DNA of 7,353 nucleotides. It comes from DASZOC01 sp035550975. GTDB lineage: Bacteria > Actinomycetota > CADDZG01 > WHSQ01. Below are positions 1 to 4,860 of this stretch, piece by piece; positions within the stretch are counted from its first letter, which is position 1, and each line of letters starts with the position of its first letter. The DNA is taken from assembly GCA_035550975.1 (NCBI GenBank), contig DASZOC010000006.1, forward strand, positions 1 through 7,353. The letters are read 5' to 3'. A program made the translations under genes and the position numbers. Below the pieces are notes generated by a model that saw only the letters and a program-made list of their open reading frames with translations, had not been told where the DNA came from and did no database searches.

Positions 1-1
1 G

Positions 2-262
2 GTCGGGGGCGGCCGCGCGGCCGCCGTCGAGGTCCTCGTATCGAACGGCCGCGTGCAGGAGTGCATCATGGACGGCGACAAGACCCACGAGATCCACGAC
101 ATCGTCAAGGAGTCGGGCTTCTACGGGATGCAGACGTTCGACCAGGCGATGATCGACCTCTACAAGGAAGGCCTCGTCACGCTCGACGACGCGAAAGCGG
201 GCGCGAACAACGCGCACGACTTCCAGCTGGCGCTCCAGCAGGCGGGCATCATCGACATGTGA
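2..262 (+). CDS. pilT: PilT-like type IV pilus retraction ATPase, C-terminal end (5' partial)
   Basis: Only the last 86 codons are visible; the frame is open to the left edge and ends with TGA at 260-262. PilT is a cytoplasmic hexameric ATPase of the secretion-ATPase superfamily that powers type IV pilus retraction (twitching). The fragment keeps the family's C-terminal landmarks: an 'R-AAAVEVLVSN' strand matching the usual AAxEVL segment, then 'GDKTHEIHDIV', then the 'YGMQTFDQAMIDLY' helix, equivalent to the GMQTFDQAL block that marks PilT and PilU, and a closing 'GLVTLDDA' helix. The Walker motifs would lie upstream, outside the window. The GTG at 53 is an internal valine, not the start, because homologous sequence continues upstream of it. 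PilU or another PilT paralogue is possible; PilB is less likely because this C-terminal block is PilT-like. The next gene converges on it, so it ends its transcription unit here. Confidence 0.85.
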   Translation, partial: VGGGRAAAVEVLVSNGRVQECIMDGDKTHEIHDIVKESGFYGMQTFDQAMIDLYKEGLVTLDDAKAGANNAHDFQLALQQAGIIDM

Positions 263-264
263 TG

Positions 265-279
265 GAGCCCCTTGGGCTC
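265..279. terminator. Hairpin between convergent pilT and PBP genes, possible bidirectional terminator
   Basis: GAGCCC (265-270), loop CTT, GGGCTC (274-279) form a perfect 6-bp GC-rich stem. It starts three bases after the pilT stop and includes two bases of the PBP stop codon (278-280). Read from pilT, it is followed by a moderately T-rich stretch (281-310) that is also the coding tail of the PBP; there is no clean T run. Read from the PBP, no T run follows. A shared terminator or 3'-end stabilising hairpin is plausible, but the stem is short. Confidence 0.45.
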
Positions 280-2467
280 AGTCGTCGTCTTTGTTCTTTC
301 CGTTTCCGTTGCCGTTGCCCGGCCCACCTTCATCGATGTCTTCGGTCTTCTCGGGCTTCCCGCGCTCGTCCGGCTTCTCCTCCTTCTTCGGTGGTGGTGG
401 CGGCGGCGGGTTGATCACGCGCGACGGTGTGTAGTACGGCGTCGGGAACGTCGCGACGTCGACTCCCTCCAGCGCGACCCGCATGAACGCGCTCCAGATC
501 GCGGCGGGGAACGAGCCGCCGGTGACGTCGATACCGTGAACCGGTCGGCAGCGGCGGGGGTCGGAGCAGTAGCGCATCAGTGGCGAGATGTCGTCGCTGG
601 TTCCCGCTTTGCCATCCGGCCCCTTCTCCACCCGATGCCCCATCCACACCACGGTCGCGAGCTGCGGCACATACCCGGCGAACCACGCGTCGCGGTTGTC
701 CTGGGTCGTCCCGGTCTTGCCTGCCACCGGTCGCCCGATCTGCGCCCCCGTCGCGGTGCCCGCCTCTACGACGTTCGTCAGCGCCTGGGTCAGGACGTCG
801 ACGGAGTTCGGCTCGACGACCTGCTCACCTTCGGTCTCCACAATCTTGCGGCAATCGCGCTGCTTCTTCATGACTTTGCGGGACCCGAAGCCGAGCACGC
901 AGCGTCCGTTTCCGTTCTCGACGTAGCGGATCGGACGGACGACGGGCAGGCGCCCGCGCGCCGCGAGGGCCGCGTAGGCCCGCGCCATCTCGAGCGGCGT
1001 CACGTCGAGCGTTCCCAAGGCGAGCGAGCAGACCGGCGCGACGTCGTCGCTGTCTTCGCCGGAGAAGCCGAGGTCCTCGAGCAGGTCGGCGACCTTGTCC
1101 GGCCCCACCTCGGTGATCAGCTCGGCATAGACCGTGTTGACCGACGATGTCGTGGCCGCCGTCAGGTCGATCGTCCCGAAGGAGCTCCCCTCGTAGTTCT
1201 CCGGCTCCCACATGCCCTCGGGCCCCGCGCAGACGGGGTCGTCGATCTCCTTCGGTGTGTGCCCCGAGAACCGCGACTTCAGCGAGATCCCTTCTTCGAT
1301 CGCGGCGAGCAGCGTGAACGGCTTGAACGCAGAGCCGGCATGGCGCCCGCCATCGGTGGCGAAGTTGAAGCCCCGCGCTTTCTTGATGCGATGGAAGTGC
1401 CGGCGCGAGCCCACCATCGCTCGCACATGCCCCCGCGGCGTCATCGACACCAGCGCCGCTTCGGGGTCGCCCTTCTCGTTCAGCGTCGACCGGACCGCTT
1501 TCTCGGCCGCCTTCTGCATGCCCGCGTCGATCGTCGTGTAGATCTTCAGGCCACAGCGGTAGAGGCAATCGCCGAAGCGCGGGTAGAGGTATTCCTTGCG
1601 CAGCCACTCGACGAAGTAAGCGGCGTCTTGCTTGCGCCGTCGGAGCTGGGGAGCACGCTTCTTCCGGAGCTTCGCGTCGAGAGCTTTCTCGGCGCGGGCC
1701 GCGGTGATGTATCCCTCTTGTTTCATCGCGCCCAGGACGTAGGCGCGGCGCGCCTTCGCCGCCTCTCCCGTCGAATATCTCGCGGGCGACGGGATGAGTC
1801 CGGCCAGGTACGACGCTTCGGCCAGCGTGAGCTGGTCGGCATGCTTCGCGAAGTACGTGCGCGCCGCGGCTTCGATGCCGTAGGCACCGCGGCCGAAGTA
1901 GACGGTGTTGAGATACATCTCGAGGATCTTGTCTTTGCTGTAGCGACGCTCGAGCTTGATCGCGAGTATCGCTTCGTCGACCTTTCGTTCGAGCGTGCGG
2001 CTCGAGTCGTCGAGCACTGCATTCTTGACGTATTGCTGCGTGATCGTCGAGCCGCCTTGTTCGACCGCTCCCGACGTGACGTTGCGCCACGCGGCGCGCA
2101 CGATGCCTCCGAGAGAGACGCCCTCGTGCTGGAAGAAGTTGCGGTCCTCGGCCGCGATGACGGCATTCCGGACCCGGTCCGGCAGCTCGGCGGTGTCGAT
2201 GATGAACCTCGTGACCTCGTCGCGATAGGTGGCGATGAGGTTGCCGTGCCGGTCGTAGACACGCGCGGACTGCGGCAGCTTGACCTCGGGGGGGAGGGGA
2301 ACCTGCGCCAGGGCGTAGTCGACGGTGCGGTCTCCGGCGACGAGCGCGACCGCGATCGAGGCGAGGATCCCCGCCCACCACCAGCCACTGTTCATTTTTC
2401 GGCGCCACCGGCCGCCCCTTCGCCCCTTACGGCGGGCGCGGCGAGGAAGCTCGTTCTGCTCGGGCAT
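278..2467 (-). CDS. ponA: Class A (bifunctional) penicillin-binding protein, PBP1A/PonA type
   Basis: A complete 729-residue enzyme that polymerises lipid II into glycan strands and cross-links the peptides on the outer face of the membrane. Residues 8-24 are a strongly basic cytoplasmic segment, followed by a membrane anchor at about 28-46. The GT51 glycosyltransferase domain (about 65-240) has EDRNFFQHEG (105-114, catalytic Glu107), GGSTITQQ (138-145), RKVDEA (161-166) and KILEMYLN (180-187). The transpeptidase domain (about 310-665) has SAFK (Ser379 nucleophile, Lys382), SVN (442-444) and KTGT (584-587). The tail holds seven prolines (687-693), a Lys/Glu-rich stretch and a Gly-Asn repeat, and is probably disordered. 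Eight cysteines all lie on the outer side. I chose ATG 2467 because AAGGGGA precedes it at good spacing; a GTG 31 codons upstream (2560) is open but adds a non-conserved stretch overlapping the divergent gene. The symbol is a class-level name. Confidence 0.93.
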   Translation of the reverse strand: MPEQNELPRRARRKGRRGGRWRRKMNSGWWWAGILASIAVALVAGDRTVDYALAQVPLPPEVKLPQSARVYDRHGNLIATYRDEVTRFIIDTAELPDRVRNAVIAAEDRNFFQHEGVSLGGIVRAAWRNVTSGAVEQGGSTITQQYVKNAVLDDSSRTLERKVDEAILAIKLERRYSKDKILEMYLNTVYFGRGAYGIEAAARTYFAKHADQLTLAEASYLAGLIPSPARYSTGEAAKARRAYVLGAMKQEGYITAARAEKALDAKLRKKRAPQLRRRKQDAAYFVEWLRKEYLYPRFGDCLYRCGLKIYTTIDAGMQKAAEKAVRSTLNEKGDPEAALVSMTPRGHVRAMVGSRRHFHRIKKARGFNFATDGGRHAGSAFKPFTLLAAIEEGISLKSRFSGHTPKEIDDPVCAGPEGMWEPENYEGSSFGTIDLTAATTSSVNTVYAELITEVGPDKVADLLEDLGFSGEDSDDVAPVCSLALGTLDVTPLEMARAYAALAARGRLPVVRPIRYVENGNGRCVLGFGSRKVMKKQRDCRKIVETEGEQVVEPNSVDVLTQALTNVVEAGTATGAQIGRPVAGKTGTTQDNRDAWFAGYVPQLATVVWMGHRVEKGPDGKAGTSDDISPLMRYCSDPRRCRPVHGIDVTGGSFPAAIWSAFMRVALEGVDVATFPTPYYTPSRVINPPPPPPPKKEEKPDERGKPEKTEDIDEGGPGNGNGNGKNKDDD
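298..320. repeat. Short hexamer tandem repeat encoding the Gly-Asn tail of the PBP
   Basis: About 3.8 copies of a TKCCGT hexamer (TTCCGT, TTCCGT, TGCCGT, TGCCC). On the minus strand they encode the Gly-Asn dipeptide repeat in the last residues of the PBP. Slippage could change the copy number without disturbing the frame. Confidence 0.6.
389..409. repeat. Triplet repeat encoding a seven-proline run
   Basis: Seven consecutive proline codons on the minus strand (CCG x3, CCA x3, CCG), appearing on the plus strand as three CGG, three TGG and one CGG read right to left. It begins the disordered tail just after the PBP transpeptidase domain (residues 687-693). Confidence 0.7.
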
Positions 2468-2551
2468 GCGGTCCCCTTTACCCTGGGCGGCGGCGAGGGT
2501 AACCCGAGGGCCGGGCGTGGATCTCGCCGGAATGGGCAAAGGGACCGCATG
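2465..2551. promoter_or_regulatory. Divergent control region bounded by mirror-image RBS/start boxes
   Basis: The 81 bases between the PBP start (2467, -) and the membrane-protein start (2549, +) must hold the PBP promoter and probably that of the small gene. The two ends are inverted copies: 2465-2479 reads CATGCGGTCCCCTTT and 2538-2551 reads AAAGGGACCGCATG, the same box reversed with one C deleted. The similarity continues about four bases inward with one mismatch (ACCC against GCCC). Each arm supplies the ribosome-binding site and ATG for the gene reading outward. The interior is very GC-rich and I see no convincing -10/-35 pair. Confidence 0.6.
2478..2502. promoter_or_regulatory. Perfect 7-bp dyad (TTACCCT-N11-AGGGTAA) upstream of the PBP gene
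   Basis: TTACCCT (2478-2484) and AGGGTAA (2496-2502) are exact inverted repeats separated by 11 bases, a layout typical of a dimeric repressor operator. In the PBP transcript it would instead form a stem-loop ending directly before the Shine-Dalgarno stretch (2472-2476). Which role applies, if either, cannot be told from sequence. Confidence 0.4.
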
Positions 2552-2884
2552 GATATCCACACGACGCTCACGCTGGCCGTCGCCGCGGCCATCCTCTTAG
2601 GAGCGATGGTGATCGGCTTCGTCGTCACCAGCGTCGTCCGCGTCGTCGCGTTCGGGTGGCGTGCGATCGCCCGCCCGAAGGCTGGACGCAGGATCGAAGA
2701 CGCGTTGCCGCGTACGCCGCTGCACGTCCGCATGGCGCGGGCAGCGAGAGGGGCGGCGCGATTCGTCGCCGCCTCGGTAGCTCGACCGGTGCGAGCGATC
2801 GGCGGGCGTCTGCATGTGTTGCTGACGCCGGTGGGGCCCGTGCCGGTGCCGACCGAGCACCGGCCCGGTCAGCGCTCGCTCTAG
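2549..2884 (+). CDS. Small Arg-rich single-pass membrane protein of unknown function
   Basis: 111 residues. The ATG at 2549 is preceded by AAAGGGA (2538-2544) at good spacing, which decides the start; the frame is open far upstream, but that part is antisense to the PBP and is not a gene. Residues 7-36 form one long hydrophobic segment (a run of Ala, Leu, Ile and Val ending 'VVAFGW'), likely a membrane helix with the N-terminus short and outside or buried. The rest is basic: 'RPKAGRRIEDALPRTPL' around 42-58, then an amphipathic Arg/Ala-rich stretch (about 61-90), then a Pro-rich end. I do not recognise the family. It is divergent from the PBP and 43 bases upstream of the oligoendopeptidase start I favour, so it could share regulation with the former and a transcript with the latter. 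That the ORF is real is inferred from its RBS, its start and the hydrophobic N-terminus. Confidence 0.6.
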   Translation: MDIHTTLTLAVAAAILLGAMVIGFVVTSVVRVVAFGWRAIARPKAGRRIEDALPRTPLHVRMARAARGAARFVAASVARPVRAIGGRLHVLLTPVGPVPVPTEHRPGQRSL

Positions 2885-2913
2885 AACCCGCGGCGCGCCG
2901 GCGACGGTGCGTT

Positions 2914-2927
2914 TATCGTGCGCAGCC
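2914..2927 (+). promoter_or_regulatory. Possible -10 element for a leaderless pepF transcript
   Basis: TATCGT at 2914-2919 fits the TANNNT consensus of high-GC Gram-positive promoters. It ends eight bases before GTG 2928, where the transcript would begin at or next to the start codon. There is no recognisable -35 hexamer and no Shine-Dalgarno sequence before either candidate start, which is compatible with leaderless translation. Confidence 0.3.
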
Positions 2928-4715
2928 GTGGCGGTAGACGAACTCCAAGAGCTGACCTGGGACATCGAGACCCTGGTCGACGGCCGCGGTGAAGCCGGTG
3001 TCGACGCGCTCCTCGACGATGCCGCGACGCGCGCTCAGCGGTTGGCCGAGCAGAAAGGTCGCGTCGCAGACTTCGGCAGCGGCGAGCTCGCCGCGTTCAT
3101 GCGCGAGATGGGCGACATCAGGGAGCTGATCGGACGAGCCGCGTCCTATGCGCACCTGGCCTTCTCGACCGACGCCCAGGACCCGGAACGTGGCGCGCTC
3201 CTGCAGAAGGTCGAAGAGCGCGTTACCGAGATCACGACGTTGACGTTGTTCTTCGAGCTCGAGTGGACGAAGGTGCCCGACGAGAAGGCCGAGCAGCTGC
3301 TCCGCGACCCCGGCCTCGACATCGCCCGTCACCACCTGACGGTCATGCGGCGTTACCGCGAGCACCTGTTGAGCGAGCCGGAAGAGCGGATCCTCGTGGA
3401 GAAGTCGGTTACCGGGCGCTCTGCGTGGATGCGTCTGTCGAGCGACCTGATGTCCGCGCTCGAGGTCGAGCTCGACGGCGAGACCGTCACGCTCGAGGAG
3501 GCCCTCAGCCGCCTGTCGTCCCACGACCGCGACGTGCGTAGCAACGCGGCCGCGGCGGTCACGGAAGCATTGCAACCGGGGATACGAACGCGGGCCTTCA
3601 TCTACAACATGCTGTTGCAGGACAAGGCGGTCGACGACCGTCTGCGGAGCTTCGATCACTGGTTGCAGAGCTTCAACCTGTCGCAGGAGGCATCCGACGA
3701 AGCGGTCGAGGCGCTCGTCGCCGCGGTGCGCGGGCGCTACGACCTGGCGCAGCGGTGGTATTCGCTGAAGGCGGGAGTCCTTGGACTGGACAAGCTCGCG
3801 TACTACGACCGGTCGGCATCGGTGATCGACGACGACGTCGAGGTCAGCTGGGGTGAGGCGCGCGACACCGTGCTCGACTGCTATTCGTCGTTCTCGACCG
3901 ACGCCGGTGACCTGGTGCGACGCTTCTTCGACGAGCGGTGGATCGACGTCCCGGCGAAGCCGGGGAAGGTGCCGGGTGCGTTCTGTGCGCCGACCGCGGC
4001 CGACCATCACCCCTACGTGCTGTTGAACTTCACCGGCAAGCGCCGCGACGTGCTGACACTGGCGCACGAGCTCGGTCACGGCATCCACCAGGCGCTGGGG
4101 CAGCGGCAAGGTCCCTTCCACCATTCGACGCCTCTCACCGTTGCGGAGACCGCGTCCGTATTCGGCGAGACCATCGTGTTCAACCGGCTCGTCGAGCAGT
4201 CCGATTCGGCTCTGTCGCGCTTCGCGTTGCTCGCTCAGAAGGTCGAAGGTTCGATCGCGACCGTGTTCCGCCAGGTAGCGATGAACGCCTACGAGGCGCG
4301 CGTGCACAACACGAGGCGGGCGGAGGGCGAGCTCTCGGTCGAGCGCTTCGGGGACCTCTGGATCGAGACCCAACACGAGATGCTGGGCGACGCGGTGGAG
4401 CTCGACGACGAGTACCGCTCGTGGTGGTCGTATATCCCGCACTTCATCCACGTCCCGGGATACGTCTATGCGTACGCCTTCGGCCACCTTCTGGCGACCT
4501 CGGTCTACGGCGTCTACGAACAGCGGGGGCCGGAGTTCGTGCCGAGTTACCTCGAGATGCTCGCGGCCGGCGGGTCGCGTGCTCCCGAAGAGCTGGCCGG
4601 GCTCGTGGGGTGTGACCTCACCGACCCGGCCTTCTGGGACAACGGCCTGGCGCTGATCGAACGAGACATCGAGGCCGCGGAGCAGGCGGCACGGGAGGCC
4701 GGCGTCCTGAGCTAG
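2928..4715 (+). CDS. pepF: Oligoendopeptidase F, M3 family zinc metallopeptidase
   Basis: A soluble cytoplasmic metallopeptidase that cuts short oligopeptides, generally acting in peptide turnover. In 595-residue numbering from GTG 2928, the helical N-terminal region (about 1-190) leads to the M3 catalytic domain. The zinc site is HELGH (380-384; His380 and His384 as ligands, Glu381 as catalytic base), with Glu407 in 'TVAETASVFGE' as the expected third ligand. The family's substrate-binding region is visible near the C-terminus as 'HFIHVPGYVYAYAFG' (about 505-519), with the conserved His and the GYxYAY tyrosines. Length fits the PepF group (about 600). An alternative GTG at 2907 adds seven residues (MRLSCAA); neither start has a clear Shine-Dalgarno. 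No signal peptide is seen. It follows the small membrane-protein gene on the same strand, but no functional link is evident. Confidence 0.93.
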   Translation: MAVDELQELTWDIETLVDGRGEAGVDALLDDAATRAQRLAEQKGRVADFGSGELAAFMREMGDIRELIGRAASYAHLAFSTDAQDPERGALLQKVEERVTEITTLTLFFELEWTKVPDEKAEQLLRDPGLDIARHHLTVMRRYREHLLSEPEERILVEKSVTGRSAWMRLSSDLMSALEVELDGETVTLEEALSRLSSHDRDVRSNAAAAVTEALQPGIRTRAFIYNMLLQDKAVDDRLRSFDHWLQSFNLSQEASDEAVEALVAAVRGRYDLAQRWYSLKAGVLGLDKLAYYDRSASVIDDDVEVSWGEARDTVLDCYSSFSTDAGDLVRRFFDERWIDVPAKPGKVPGAFCAPTAADHHPYVLLNFTGKRRDVLTLAHELGHGIHQALGQRQGPFHHSTPLTVAETASVFGETIVFNRLVEQSDSALSRFALLAQKVEGSIATVFRQVAMNAYEARVHNTRRAEGELSVERFGDLWIETQHEMLGDAVELDDEYRSWWSYIPHFIHVPGYVYAYAFGHLLATSVYGVYEQRGPEFVPSYLEMLAAGGSRAPEELAGLVGCDLTDPAFWDNGLALIERDIEAAEQAAREAGVLS

Positions 4716-4860
4716 GCGTCCTGTTGCGGGCGAACGTGCCCGGGGCGACCAGATCCCGGCAGTGACGGCTCTCGATATCGGACGAATCGGGCAGGAGGAC
4801 GACCCTGCCGTGCCTAACTATCGATGGACATCCGCGGATCGATCCCACAACGAGGTGACC
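4716..4860 (+). promoter_or_regulatory. 145-base leader region of the Asp-box protein gene, with a dyad over a GGAGG
   Basis: The largest gene-free stretch in the window. It contains GGCAGG (4790-4795) and CCTGCC (4804-4809), a perfect 6-bp stem with an 8-base loop. The strongest Shine-Dalgarno-like sequence, GGAGG (4794-4798), overlaps this stem and loop and precedes an in-frame GTG at 4810. A second site, GAGGTGA (4852-4858), directly precedes GTG 4861. I see no convincing terminator for pepF here and no certain promoter. Confidence 0.35.

Noticed and set aside
272..2548. Very long plus-strand open frame across the whole PBP gene, running into the small membrane-protein gene (870 codons in all).
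   Set aside because: It is antisense to a well-supported PBP with all catalytic motifs; its translation is Arg-rich low-complexity sequence typical of a GC-rich shadow frame. Only the part from ATG 2549 on has its own RBS and lies outside the PBP.
2891..2900. CGGCGCGCCG palindrome between the small gene and pepF.
   Set aside because: Self-complementary without a loop, no T run follows, and such GC palindromes are expected by chance at this composition; not called a terminator.
2913..4487. 524-codon minus-strand open frame antisense to pepF.
   Set aside because: The opposite strand encodes a clear M3 peptidase with HELGH. The antisense translation shows no domain or signal, only Arg/Val/Glu-rich composition expected from mirrored codons.
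4701..4723. Direct repeat GGCGTCCTG at 4701-4709 and 4715-4723 across the end of pepF.
   Set aside because: Nine bases, two copies, partly coding; likely chance, with no inverted ends or target-site context to suggest a mobile element.
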